Below are positions 54,801 through 64,000 of a stretch of 64,000 nucleotides of DNA, one piece after another; positions within the stretch are counted from its first letter, which is position 1, and each line of letters starts with the position of its first letter. The notes beneath the pieces were generated by a model. That model ran no database searches. It saw only the letters and a list, made by a program, of their open reading frames with translations, and was not told the origin of the DNA. This DNA is from Notospermus geniculatus (lineage: Eukaryota; Nemertea; Pilidiophora; Heteronemertea; Lineidae), in contig NMRB01000165.1 in NCBI GenBank assembly GCA_002633025.1, forward strand, positions 369,464-433,463, given 5' to 3'. Made by a program: the position numbers and the translations under genes.

Positions 54801-57622
54801 TTGGCAGCCAATATGGTGGCATCGTCTCGTCATGGAAATGTGACATCACATGAAGACATCAATATTATTACAGTCCACAATCATTCATTGTCTTCTTTGT
54901 TGCAATTCCCAAAATCGAAATCACACATGGCTCGATGCGATTTGAGGATCATCATCCACAACTCAGTTTAGCTTTTAAGCAGCAAAACTGGTACCTTTTT
55001 TATTCCTCACCACTTGCACGTCTCGCATCATTTTAATAAATTCATAATCTCATTATCAATTGCCCTTTTTCTACTTCATGAAATATTAGCGCTGACACTG
55101 GTGTTGAGGGGCACTGAGGGGTGTCAATGACCCAACACCGCCAACGATGGGAGATGCAGATGCCTGATTTGTAACTGATACCTCTCGAAATGTGCTTCAG
55201 TGAGGCTCACTTCACCCACAAATGACTCACAAGAGGAGCGTGAATCTGACAATATTTTGTTACAGAAGAGCCCAGATTTTTATTTTCCATATTAAGAGTG
55301 TACACAAAGTAGACATTCAAGTGAGTTCAAAAGAGACCCGAAAATCTGATGATATGATATGGGGAAAACAAGTGGCTGGATATTTTTTTCATCAGCTATA
55401 CTGAATGGTAAGCTCACTAAATCCTGACTTTCTGATGCTGTTCAAGTTCCAAGTATGTGAACACTCCAAACTTGTCAAATGTCAGTTAGCGGATCTCGAG
55501 TAGCTTAGCAAGTACAAATACAATCGTTGTTAGCGGTATTAGCAAGTTTTTATAAAATAACATTATTATTTCATTTCTTGGTAGCTTTGAAGTAGAAAGT
55601 TTTGCTGTTGATGACATCTAGAAGAGGCAACTTAACCTGACATCAGGCGCGGATCCAGGGGGGCACACCCGGCCCGCGGCCCCCCTATTTTTCGGTGACC
55701 AACGTTAGAAAAATTGCCCTTTTCGAAGTGCCACAGAATTGCCTTGTAGTTTGTCCCTCCAGATGCTGGGAAATAGCATCAACGGCCTTCTAGATTTCAA
55801 AATTTTCTGGTGGAGACCCCAAACCCCCTGCCGTGGCTTCACGCCGTTGGCGCTTGCCTTCATCGGTCCGCCTGTGGCCTTCTGTGGCCCCCTTTACCAG
55901 AATCCTGGATCCGCCCCTGTGACATGGCCATTCAGAGTGACTCCACATTCTCTTTCAACACTGCTTTACATTTTGCCTATCACGCCAACACTTCAGCCTC
56001 TCAAAATAACCCATCATTTTACAAAGAAGCAAAAAATTAATGCTGTTGTTGATGATTTCGGAGGTGTCATGCAGGTCCTTGCGATCATTGGACTCAATTT
56101 GGTCGATGGTAGAAATCCTATCTTGGGGGAAATTGAGGTTCAAATCCTGGTGTGCACTAAGACAGATGACAGAGGGAACTATGATACCCCTCCATGATGA
56201 TTTCGGAGGTCTCAGGTCCTCGAGATCATTGGACTGTAATTTAGTCAATGGTAGAAATCATTGGGGGAAATCCAGGTTTAATTCCTGGTGTGCACTACAG
56301 TACAGGTCACAATTGACATCCCTAAATTCGCGTCAGTTATGCGTAAGTCACTCGTAACTTACGCAACAACTCACGAACTATGTTACGCGTAACTTACGAG
56401 GTGAGTTACGCTGCGAGTTACGCGAATTTCGCTAGTTACGCAGTGAGAAACACAGTGAGTTAGGAGGCGAGTTACGCGATTTTGACGAGTTACGCGGTGA
56501 GTTATGCGAAACCAAAGCCGTGAGTTACGTGTAAGTTTCTCGTAACTTACGAGTAACTTACGCGAAGCCGTAGGGATGTCAATTGTGACCTGTACTGTAC
56601 ATGTATGAGATAGATGACAGGAGACTACTAGTATGATGATACTCCCTCGTGGGGTGAGAGGACGTTTCGTCCCTGTACAATTTGCCCTCAGTGATTTTGT
56701 TCCCCATGGGACAGCTGGGAGGAACACTGAAGAAGTGGTAAGCCACCCAATAATCTCTGAATGTTTTGTCAAATGGTAGAAGCCTGCCGTGCATTTGTGG
56801 CCTACAACATTGCTCCAAATGATGAAATGATTAGGATGAAACTGGGATAATTGACATTGGGGATATGATGATCCCATTGGGATGGAAATCAGCTGGAAAG
56901 GGATTAAGGTCAAGGCAGGACACATGAAATTCCCCATCAACTTTTCAATTTCAATTGTAATTTGGAGGCTGACTGCGACAACCACAATAATCAACACTGC
57001 TTACAAGTGACGAGAATCAATTGAAACCATAGAAGACAAAAAAGAGCAATACTGCAACTCAAAAACCTGGCTGTCGTCAACCAGAAAATTGCCCGCCCCA
57101 GGCATCCATTAGAAAGACTGAAATCTCATCTCCGTTTATTTTTCCCTGTATTTAATTGGAAAATTCCGACTTCAAAAGCTACGGTCACCTATCTCCTGTG
57201 TAACATATGGGTGGGGCTCCGATAGTACTAAACACATGTTTATATGCAAGACACTGATCAGGGCGACACCCCAGGAGTATAGGAATGGCAAGATATGACA
57301 TTATCTGTCAAAATGTTACATTTGAAACTTGCACGAAAAAACACATGAAGGTGGAATCACATTTCCTATTCATAAAATATGAAAAATAGTTACGGTCTGC
57401 ATGTGGTGCTAATTCTTCAAGCACGCTTCCATTGTTTTTCTTATTGCAAATGATGCACATGTATCAGTATCAGTATCGCTGACAAACTGTTGTTTTTTTT
57501 TTCTAAAACGGTAACTCACCATGGATGACCCAGCCGTGCTTGCACGTCTCACACACTCGAATCTGTGACTTCCCAGGGGCAAAACATTCACAAGAGCAGT
57601 TTTGCAATGTGCAGCGGATTGC
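36912..57622 (-). CDS. BNC: Basonuclin (BNC1/BNC2 orthologue), zinc-finger transcription factor
   Basis: Three firm exons, 57,622-57,520, 40,524-40,286 and 36,912-39,848, join in phase. The first gives [18 protein letters not shown] and CKHGWVIH, the conserved basonuclin N-terminal cysteine-rich segment. The second continues [20 protein letters not shown] and [20 protein letters not shown]. The third holds three pairs of C2H2 fingers with the basonuclin linker patterns [20 protein letters not shown] and [10 protein letters not shown]. The total is about 1,090 residues without the first exon. In mammals, basonuclins act in the nucleus of germ and epithelial cells on rDNA and Pol II promoters; a transcriptional role is expected here. 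The intron between exons one and two is about 17 kb and holds the 47.6-50.3 kb duplication and several elements. A possible first exon lies at 58,021-58,119. Confidence 0.95.
40286..40524 (-). CDS. BNC: Basonuclin middle exon
   Basis: A 239-nt exon with acceptor TATATTTTTCAG and donor CAG/GTGAGC. It encodes the basonuclin-specific helical region, [22 protein letters not shown] through [14 protein letters not shown]. Human BNC2 has LYHPTQVEIVQSN and GWTLRDYVRGYILQ in the same place. Its 5' phase fits the exon at 57,520 and its 3' end joins the big exon at 39,848. Confidence 0.95.
40633..40730 (+). repeat. 23-bp minisatellite in basonuclin intron
   Basis: Four almost perfect units of GAAGTTGTGCTCTTGGTGAG plus GGT. 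They lie just upstream of the 40,524 exon. Confidence 0.9.
40731..43365. other. Basonuclin intron, no other feature seen
   Basis: Intronic AT-rich DNA. Frames are short and of no recognisable type. Confidence 0.5.
43368..43763. mobile_element. 400-bp foldback element (whole-length hairpin)
   Basis: The outer ends are GTGAGGTTTCGCAAACCTGA and its complement, with TA at both borders (43,366-43,367 and 43,764-43,765). The complementarity continues inward: left-arm words such as GGTACCACAAATGTCCCTGC, GCGTCTTTTAG and GAGAGTTATGGT have mates in the right arm. Nearly the whole element folds on itself around a loop of about 70 nt. No coding frame. A transcript of this basonuclin intron would contain a long hairpin. 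Confidence 0.8.
43766..45017. other. Basonuclin intron, no other feature seen
   Basis: No exon or repeat is supported. Weak box B-like word at about 44,460-44,490 only. Confidence 0.45.
45018..45296 (+). repeat. 29-bp minisatellite, about 9.5 units
   Basis: Units read AGCAAGGGGTAGTGATGTCA plus TACACTCGA, each with one to three substitutions. Every unit carries a TGATGTCAT word, close to the CRE/AP-1 core. Located in the large basonuclin intron. Confidence 0.92.
45681..45818. mobile_element. Short MITE (CTGTACACGAT ends)
   Basis: A 138-bp element with inverted ends, CTGTACACGATCAAATTTTT versus the complement of CTGTACACGATGAGATTTTT. The interior is AT-rich with no coding content. Confidence 0.6.
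45819..47434. other. Basonuclin intron, no other feature seen
   Basis: AT-rich. No exon, RNA gene or clear repeat. Confidence 0.45.
47435..47880. mobile_element. Probable degraded MITE, overlapped by duplication
   Basis: The left end, GCTCAGTCTACACGATCCAA then TTTTTCTGTCAAACTTTTTGG, is complementary to the right end (TTTTTTGGTCAAATTAAACT then GGACCATGTGGCTCAGGC). The match is imperfect. The tandem duplication starts inside it at 47,561, and its right end recurs in copy 2 at about 49,300 without the left end. Confidence 0.4.
47561..48875 (+). repeat. 1.3-kb tandem duplication, copy 1
   Basis: A direct repeat of 48,967-50,334. The shared block starts at GTATAGATGACATAGGCCTA and ends at ATCTGGTGTGACCAGG. 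Copies differ by scattered substitutions and many indels of 1-25 bp. A frame of 98 codons on the minus strand of this copy is broken by indels in the other. Confidence 0.92.
48967..50334 (+). repeat. 1.4-kb tandem duplication, copy 2
   Basis: Partner of 47,561-48,875, separated by 91 bp of unrelated DNA. It carries small insertions absent from copy 1, for example ACGGTATGAATTGTACCGG at about 49,117 and CTTAAACTCGAAGCTCTTTA at about 49,999. Confidence 0.92.
50335..53500. other. Basonuclin intron, gene-free
   Basis: Short open frames on both strands without recognisable domains. An inverted pair of CCAATATGGCTGCC-like and GGTAGCCATCTTGG words occurs near 50,763-50,791. Nothing else is supported. 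Confidence 0.45.
53513..53583 (-). mobile_element. tRNA-derived sequence (pseudo-tRNA or SINE head)
   Basis: On the minus strand, a Val-tRNA-like D arm (TGATGTAGTGGTTATCATG), an anticodon arm CCGCTTAGCAAGCGG and a T arm CCCGGTTTGAATCCCGGG are all readable. The 5' acceptor strand (GGAGCTT) does not pair with the sequence after the T arm, so a functional tRNA is unlikely. It fits the head of a SINE or a retro-pseudogene. Confidence 0.65.
53584..55643. other. Basonuclin intron, gene-free
   Basis: A single undetermined base lies at 54,188. Frames of up to 109 codons at about 54,411-54,740 have no domain I recognise and no splice support. Confidence 0.45.
55644..55919. mobile_element. hAT-like MITE with 6-bp target duplication
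   Basis: The ends are inverted: CAGGCGCGGATCCAGGGGGG on the left, and CCTGGATCCGCCCCTG on the right. TGACAT occurs immediately outside both ends (55,638-55,643 and 55,920-55,925). The interior is GC-rich against its surroundings. A frame runs through it but spans both flanks and is not coding. Confidence 0.75.
56050..56297 (+). repeat. Two tandem tRNA-like units
   Basis: About 110 bp occurs twice, at 56,050-56,161 and 56,198-56,297. Shared words are GATGATTTCGGAGGT, GATCATTGGACT, AGTCAATGGTAGAAATC and a box B-like GAGGTTCAAATCCTGGTGTG. It looks like a degenerate tRNA-derived repeat. The MITE at 56,298 inserted at the TA of the second unit's end word, GTGCACTA. Confidence 0.55.
56298..56597 (-). 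mobile_element. Tc1-like MITE built of GCGTAACT words, copy 2
   Basis: 300 bp with the same inverted ends as 34,988-35,257 (CAGTACAGGTCACAATTGAC) and TA on both sides (56,296-56,297 and 56,598-56,599). Read on the minus strand, the interior lines up with copy 1 word by word (CGGCTTCGCGTAAGTTACTC..., GGCTTTGGTTTCGC...). It carries substitutions and roughly 30 bp of extra sequence. The minus-strand frame at 56,383-56,997 that overlaps it is not a gene. Confidence 0.88.
56600..57519. other. Basonuclin intron adjoining the N-terminal exon
   Basis: No other feature is supported. Confidence 0.4.
57520..57622 (-). CDS. BNC: Basonuclin zinc-binding N-terminal exon
   Basis: A 103-nt exon (acceptor CTCTTTGCAG, donor ATG/GTGAGT, phase 1) encoding a cysteine-rich 34-residue stretch. 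Cysteines occur at [14 protein letters not shown] and again at [10 protein letters not shown]. In BNC2 the corresponding stretch is AIRCTLVNCTCECFQPGK...CDQCKHGWVAHA, nearly identical. The exon is 17 kb upstream of the next one. Confidence 0.95.
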
Positions 57623-58020
57623 CTGCAAAGAGAAAGACGGGAAGAAAAATTATGAGATTCAACAGTACACAGAGCCTACTTCTGAAATCAACACAGCACT
57701 CGGCAAAAAGTATACTGTAGAAGGCTTTCAAATTCTGTTGGCCATTGGGTCTCTTGTCTACTGTGGTCATCTGTGCTTGCTCTTTTGACTGTAACACTCG
57801 CAGTTGTGGAATACCTGAAATCATGACAAGAGTCAATGTGCCACAACAGGTAGGCCTACTCAAAAACAGTTTGAAAGCCCTGTTAGCATTCGCAGTATGT
57901 TTCTTGCAATGAGTAATGAAATTCAAATTCAGCCCAACAATGGGTGACAAAAATAAAGAAATCATTCAAAAGTTAAAATTAAAAGACATTTACAACATTT
58001 AGAAACGACTTGATTTGTAC

Positions 58021-58119
58021 CTGGAAGAACATGGGAGTCTGACGATGAAGACCCATTAGTTGATGTAGGAAGGGAGGGATGGGGAATGGAGGACACGGGT
58101 ATGGCTGTAGCTGCATCAT
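58021..58119 (-). CDS. BNC: Possible first coding exon of basonuclin
   Basis: An ATG at 58,119 begins a 33-codon frame rich in Pro and Phe (MMQLQPYPCPPFPIPPFL...) that ends at CAG/GTACAA in phase 0. That phase is right to join the AIRC exon at 57,622. Human BNC2 also has a short N-terminal exon ending in Gln just before AIRC. The donor is not strong, and the same TTCTTCCAG could be read as an acceptor, so this is tentative. Confidence 0.4.
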
Positions 58120-60990
58120 CGTGGCCAAGTTACATCCATTTAAGGCAGAAAAATACCACTTGAAGTTAAGAAATTCCCGAAATCGCACAGTTCCTTCGCT
58201 CAAAACCCTTGTTAGAATGTTGACACTGAGAGTGTCATACACAGATTATAGATACTTCCATGCAATAATCCAGCATCGAAAGTTCACCATTAATGGTAAA
58301 TGTCAGTTTCAGTCTTCTAACCAAAGAAATAAAGTCCAAAGTGTCACAATTGATGGAGGTCACGCAAAAAGTTGTGTAGATAATCCATATTTCTGTTCAT
58401 CTCATATCATCACGCCAAAGTCATCATCCCAGCTGACTATATGTAGTATGAGAAATGAGAGAAGAACTCAGAACACAACTAATCCGTATTGTATTGATCC
58501 GAAGATACTGGAATAATCAGTTTGAAACAGTGGCTACTAGTCCTGACCACTTCCTGATTATATGGTTAACTGATAACAAGTTTGGCAAAAAAAACTCACA
58601 CCATAAGTTTTGTGAAGAATCTCCACCATATGCAGAGAAATTGCCAAATTCGGAAGGCGCTCGTTTCAAACTGCTTTCTTGCAACTTATTAGCACGAGAA
58701 AATAATCCATTCAAGTGGAATCAACGGACTCGTAAAACTCACACCATGAGCACGCGTAGCTATTCCCTGGACGGAAGGGCGAGAGATCTCAACCAATCAC
58801 CTCGTAGTTATCAGAGTAAATCAAAATTCTGTCTTAATTATTCCCGGGATGACTGGCTCGGTCATTCAAGAGAGCAGTTTACATCGATGCGAATTCACAA
58901 TAGTGGTAGATCCTCCCCTGCAGACAAGTTGCACCGGCTGTGATGTCATTCACTCTGTTCAAATACAGCTAAATAAGCGAGCCTTTGAAGCGCACCAATT
59001 TTATAGATGATGCGCCCCGCAAGTGAAAGCCATTGTATTACTGTAGCCACTTATTAAACAATTGATACAATGGTTCAAATCACGCCCCTTTTGGCGATTG
59101 AATTGCCGCGTGCTTTCACATGCCGCAGAGCCTGCGGCGTTGATGGTACTTGTTACCGAGTGACATGTGTCACATAGAAAGGTTTTTCTTCATTTCAAGG
59201 ATGTTAGTTAAGCTTAAAAGGCATAAACCAATTTGTCGATTGCCGGCAGGTAAATGGAGACAAATCATACTAGGAAAATTTGCAGACAGGTACAGGCCCT
59301 ACATGGGTGTGTCACTTTCCAATATATGAATATGAGATATGAGGCCAGGCCATTGCGTTGTTTCTTTCTCTACCTTACCGACTCAACATTTGAAATGTTT
59401 TTGGTCAGATGTCACCAGGGTCTGAACCTTGATCTCCTCCACATTGAAGGCAGACGCCAACCACTTGGCCAGTGGGGAATAAGGTGTGACAGAAACACAA
59501 AACAGTACGACTTTCAGTTTATCAAGCTTTTTGACTTCAAGAGATAGAGGCCATGACGTAACAGAAGTGGCCTATTCCACCCAAGAAGGACTTGAAATTA
59601 ATTTAATGCTTGGTTCAACATTGATCGTTGCTGAGAAGAATGATTGAAGTGTAATTTTTTACGCAATAATCTGTTAATAAATTGAAAAAATATATAATGT
59701 CTTTAAGATAATCCTCCCGAGCTTTCAAAATCAATTTCTCTGGCGTCAAAGGGATTTATGTGATTAAAATTCTGTCATGATGTTATTGTCCCAATTTAAA
59801 GGCAAAACACACAAACTTCATCTAAATTACAACCTTCAACAAAACAAAATTTCTGTCATGAGAGAGCATGATTTTCAAATTTCAGTCAATGTACCGGTAT
59901 TGATTATATGTTTGATTCGCTTCATAAAAAAAAAGACCCGACCCGTACTTGATGAAATGAATGTAACATACGTTGTGATTGGTCAGTGATCAGAATGGCT
60001 CCCTATCATAACCAACATAACAGTTACCTAATGTACACCCTTCATTATCAAACACCAGGAAGCAATGGCACTAACTTATGACACATCTCTTCTCTTATAC
60101 TGACACTCTATATCTCAATGACACGAATCTACTTAACAATTCCATTCAAACACGGTTTCACGGCCCCGCCACAAAGCACACGATTTACTGGGATACTTCC
60201 GTTGCTGAAACGGTGTCATCCGAAAACAATGCTCGCCAATGTCGAAACATAATAACCAAATCCACTTTCACATTCTGCACGTCAGAGTTCAACAATCCCG
60301 TCTCGCCCGGGGAGCTGCAGTCGAGTCAAGAACATATTAACAGATTATCCTCCTATAATAATAATCACACTTGTGGGACTGTTCACATGATATCAACTTT
60401 TTTTGTCAGAAAAATATAAGTCTGACACTGAGTAAGCCATGAGCACTTGATAGAATAATGCATTTTTTCTACATTTTCAAGTAAACCTCACCAAAGTTTC
60501 ACCGCATTGAGGACTGTTGACAGGGTGTCTATCGGCTTAATCTAAGTGTGTATCGACCCGTTGATACCCCATTGTGAATTATTAGGCAGAATGTTTTGCC
60601 GCTCTAGACCACAAGTGTGGCTCCTCATCATGTTGAGCTCTCTTCGTTAAGTCCTTGCTAATTTATCAAGAGTCATCAAGAAGTCACAACACAGGAGAAG
60701 TCTTTCCATCATTGAGAATTGTAAAGAATGACTTCACAAATATTTTAAAGGATGTGTCCTATCAAATGATTCTGAATCCGCAGCCACAGGATTTTGAGGA
60801 TAAAGTGTTTTGTCATAGGTGACAGCACTGACACCTACACGATCCTCAGTGTTTTGTCAAGCTTGGATTGGAAGTTTTGGACTAACAAATACTACTGCAT
60901 CACCATTTCTCAAGGGTGTTCAGAGTGGTTCATTGATGCCTGCTGAGCTTTCAGCTCCCATCACCTTGACCCCACTCTTCATGCAATAGA
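58120..60990. other. Upstream of basonuclin, gene-free
   Basis: Plus-strand frames of 145 and 162 codons at 58,079-58,943 overlap each other, contain no domain I recognise and lack supportive splice sites; I do not call them genes. A tRNA-like minus-strand word pair (GGCCAAGTGGTTGGCGTC then AAGGTTCAGACC) at about 59,418-59,476 suggests a decayed SINE head. The basonuclin promoter may lie somewhere in here. Confidence 0.4.
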
Positions 60991-60991
60991 G

Positions 60992-61282
60992 TACACTCCT
61001 CTCGCAGTGTTTTGTTTCGCTCCGTACCTACGCTTCACAAACCACTGCTTCGAATGGCCGATATTCTGCCGATTTACCACCAGATGGCACCACTACTGTT
61101 CCCGCTGCTGCGCTGGAGAAAGTGTTTTAGGATTTTACTCAGTTGCAGCCTGATGGCGGGCGCTGATTGGTTGGACAGTACTGGTGCCATCTGGCGGTAA
61201 ATCGGCAGAATACCGGCCATTCGAAGCAGTGGTTTGTGAAGCGTAGGTACGGAGCGAAACAAAACACTGCGAGAGGAGTGTA
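60992..61282. mobile_element. Foldback element with 101-bp arms
   Basis: Left arm 60,992-61,092 and right arm 61,182-61,282 are inverted copies (about 97% identical by eye) around 89 bp. Arms start TACACTCCTCTCGCAGTGTT and include TTCGAATGGCCGATATTCTG. The right arm ends exactly at an assembly gap, as expected if the hairpin stopped the assembler. Frames across it are mirror images and not coding. Confidence 0.85.
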
Positions 61283-61305
61283 NNNNNNNNNNNNNNNNNN
61301 NNNNN
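61283..61305. other. Assembly gap (23 N)
   Basis: Undetermined bases directly after the right arm of the foldback element. Confidence 0.99.
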
Positions 61306-63156
61306 TTTGCATCTCTGAGTGCAGTTATTAAGAGAACAGAAACAAGTTTCTTGTCTTGATCCTGAAGTTGTTCCAAAAACAAGACCGATCAAGTGACCGA
61401 ATTAGCACCCAGGTGAAAGTGCCATCACCTTGTTCCCCCACAGTAAAATCACTTAGGATTCAGAACCTAGGCCGTGATTGGTGGCTGAAATTTGGTTGCA
61501 CAGTTACACATGGCATCACTTTTTCAACATCACAAATTGTTAAGATGCAACAAAAGCATCCATTTACTGAGGCATTATAGTCATCAATTGTGGCATTTTG
61601 TGCCTCAAGAATAATGCACAGATTTTGCAGTATTTACACCCAAGTGACATATTAATTGAATTTCACGCTAGCTTCGGCCTCAGTAGGACAAACTCAGCAA
61701 CCCTTGATGCAGCTCTTGTTTCATTAGTCAATTACAGCATTATTGAAGGTGTTGCAAAATCAGACATCATGAAATCCAGCCGCACTTAGAAAGGTGGCAA
61801 CAATGTCAAGGAGACCTAGGCTAATGTATCTTACTGTGGAACCAAAGTACCACATGACATATTGGGGCGTTACATTTTCCACAAGTAGTTGCCAAGCTTT
61901 TATGACAAAGCAATTTCGAAGAATTACATTGTACACAGCCGGGAAAATAATTAGATAAAACTGACACGAATTGTTTGAATTGGTCATTTCAATATTGTTG
62001 AGTTGCAAAGAACAAATGAAACTCTGTAACAAATGACTACTTTGATCACAGAAGTTGGCAGCAAAAACTCGGCAACACAATACACCATGTCAATTTCATT
62101 GACATTGCAAATACTACTCAGTAACTTTTTCAGCTTTGTTAATGGAAATTAGCGGCAAATGGACTTTGGTTATTCACAACATCAAATGATATTCTGTCAC
62201 TTTTCCTGCTAAAATACCTAATGTTTTCATACTTTTTGTTCTTAATTATGATGTAATAACATCTTTGTCCTACTGCTTATTTGGAGGGTGGGGAGGACAA
62301 GAAAGGCTTTGATTCTAAGCTTTCGACAAAACCACATACTAAAGTTCATTAGGAAATACGCATTCCCAACTTTGGAAAGCAAAGTTACCCTTTCAAGAAT
62401 GGCAGGGTTGTCACCTTCTCAGGACATCCGAATTCCAGATTATCAAGATGTCAAGCTGATACCCATCTTACTCATTTTGCAACATATTACAGGACAGCTT
62501 TTTTGAGGAAGGGACATTTTCTGTTCCTGTTGATGGCTGCTTGGTGGACTTCATGACAAACTTCACAGCTCCAAAATGGATTACTTATAAAACAAACACG
62601 TCGGAACCACATAATACTTCGCAGGTGTGAAAACTTGATCATTTCGTTGATAGTAAGCACTGCCTACTGACACCGAGTATATCATGAGTATATCATGCGG
62701 GAGTTCAATTTACCTCAACACCTGAAAACACAGCGTTTCAATCTGAAACCGGGTTCGACAGCATACAAGTCGCATGGGCCTTGTGTAAACCATACACTTC
62801 ATAAGTCTTTGAAGATGAAAAATAACTAGACAAATAAGTATCATATCCCACCTATAGATGCAAGAAGCAGCACTTTCCTGCTGAATTCAACAGTGAGCAT
62901 CTACCTGATCATAACACCAGTCACATGCCCCTAACACAACAACCTACTAGTCCTTAACAAAAAGAGCACACCACTAGTTGTTCTCTAACACAAGAATATG
63001 CAACTCCCAATTTGTTGCATTTTTAATTACTTTTGGCTGATGTGAAAATACAGGAGCTGAAACAAGGCTTGGAACAAGGTGCCAGTTTGATGTAGTGCCT
63101 GAGGATTCTGAGTTGCAGCCAGGAGGTCCAGGGTTTGAACCAGCAGGTCAATTGCC
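61306..63156. other. Gene-free stretch
   Basis: No exon or RNA gene is supported. A degenerate box B-like GGGTTTGAACC at 63,131 suggests another decayed tRNA-derived repeat. Confidence 0.4.
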
Positions 63157-63498
63157 TCACCTCATTAAGGGGATGATGGCATTATGGCTTGGCAAATTAC
63201 ATTGCTCTGTTGCTCCAGCATTGACAATAATCCATAAATGCCAAAACACAAAATGTTCTGAATAAATAGTTAGATTTCAGCTGCAAAAGATGACCAATAA
63301 TATGATGAGGAAAAAGGTTGACTAAACCCATTAATATGGCTATTACATTACTGCCACAACAAAAGTTGATGCAGAATTACCATATAATTTTCCTCAGGGA
63401 ATAACCTGACCACAACAATATTAAAAGAAATGGGAAAAAAACTTGAAAGTATCTCCAAGTTCAACATGTAATTCATATTTCATTCTAAGTATCACAGA
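63157..63498 (+). repeat. Direct duplication, copy 1
   Basis: Repeats at 63,662 to the window end. It starts at TCACCTCATTAAGG and continues collinearly, with only a few one- to two-base indels. Confidence 0.92.
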
Positions 63499-63661
63499 TT
63501 CAATCATAAAAACACTGTTCATCTGCACAAGAAATTGACAAGTACTGAAAAGAACATCGCCTACCTTGGCAAAAAGTCTGCCGTCCTCGTTTGACTCCTT
63601 GACAAAAACACAGTTTCATTTATCAAGAAATTTTTCTACAAAAGAATTGGTCTGAACAAAA

Positions 63662-64000
63662 TCACCTCATTAAGGGCATGATGGCATTATGGCTTGGCAA
63701 ATTACATTGCTCTGTTGCTCCAGCATTGACAATAATCCATAAATGCCAAAACAAAATGTTCTGAATAAATAGTTAGATTTCAGCTGCAAAAGATGACCAA
63801 TAATATGATGAGGAAAAAGGTTGACTAAACCCATTAATATGGCTATTACATTACTGCCACAACAAAAGTTGATGCAGAATTACCATATAATTTTCCTCAG
63901 GGAATAACCTGACCACAACAATATAAAAAGAAATGGGAAAAAAACTTGAAAGTATCTCCAAGTTCAACATGTAATTCATATTTCATTCTAAGTATCACAG
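63662..64000 (+). repeat. Direct duplication, copy 2 (runs off the window)
   Basis: The partner of 63,157-63,498, about 505 bp downstream. Identity stays near complete up to the last base, so the full length is not visible. Confidence 0.92.

Noticed and set aside
56383-56997. 204-codon minus-strand frame
   Set aside because: Its C-terminal third is the GCGTAACT word array of the MITE, giving repetitive VTR/VTH peptides; the rest has no domain.
58079-58943. Plus-strand frames of 145 and 162 codons
   Set aside because: They overlap in different frames, match no family, and lie opposite the possible basonuclin first exon.

Overview
The window is draft-assembly DNA from an invertebrate animal. 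Four spliced protein-coding genes can be read with confidence because their exons, GT/AG borders and codon phases join into proteins of known animal families. A deep genomic background of intron, tRNA-derived SINEs, MITE-like inverted-repeat elements and short tandem duplications surrounds them. The species cannot be named from the sequence. The gene content fits any bilaterian. The tRNA-SINE type, the repeat style and frequent TAGGCC and ACCGGT words look like a marine invertebrate, perhaps a deuterostome, but that is only an impression.

Layout. 1-12.7 kb holds no gene I can support: an old tandem duplication at 2.4-4.4 kb, one full-length SINE, a MITE, and an 849-base gap at 10,745-11,593. 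A candidate small signal-peptide gene runs on the minus strand at 12,998-15,681. The C19orf53 (UPF0390, LYDG10-like) homologue lies on the plus strand at 17,342-18,237. LZTR1, a Kelch and double BTB adaptor for the CUL3 ubiquitin ligase, runs on the minus strand at 19,946-25,811 without its first exon; one exon and part of another are present twice. An XNDC1-type gene (XRCC1 N-terminal domain plus two UBZ4-like zinc fingers) runs on the plus strand at 26,646-31,286. A basonuclin gene, a transcription factor with three pairs of C2H2 fingers, runs on the minus strand from a zinc-binding exon at 57.6 kb across a 17-kb intron to its large last exon at 36,912-39,848. A possible first exon is at 58.0-58.1 kb. 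XNDC1 and basonuclin are convergent, and LZTR1 and XNDC1 are head to head. 58.1-64 kb is gene-poor.

The genes are functionally unrelated housekeeping or developmental genes, as usual in animal chromosomes, so there is no operon logic. The most unusual material is non-genic. Two 270-300-bp copies of a Tc1-like element (TA target, CAGT ends) are built from degenerate GCGTAACT-type words and lie in opposite orientations on either side of basonuclin's large intron. There are two long foldback elements, a set of hAT-like MITEs with 6-bp target duplications, and four local direct duplications, at least one of which looks like two haplotypes left uncollapsed by the assembler.
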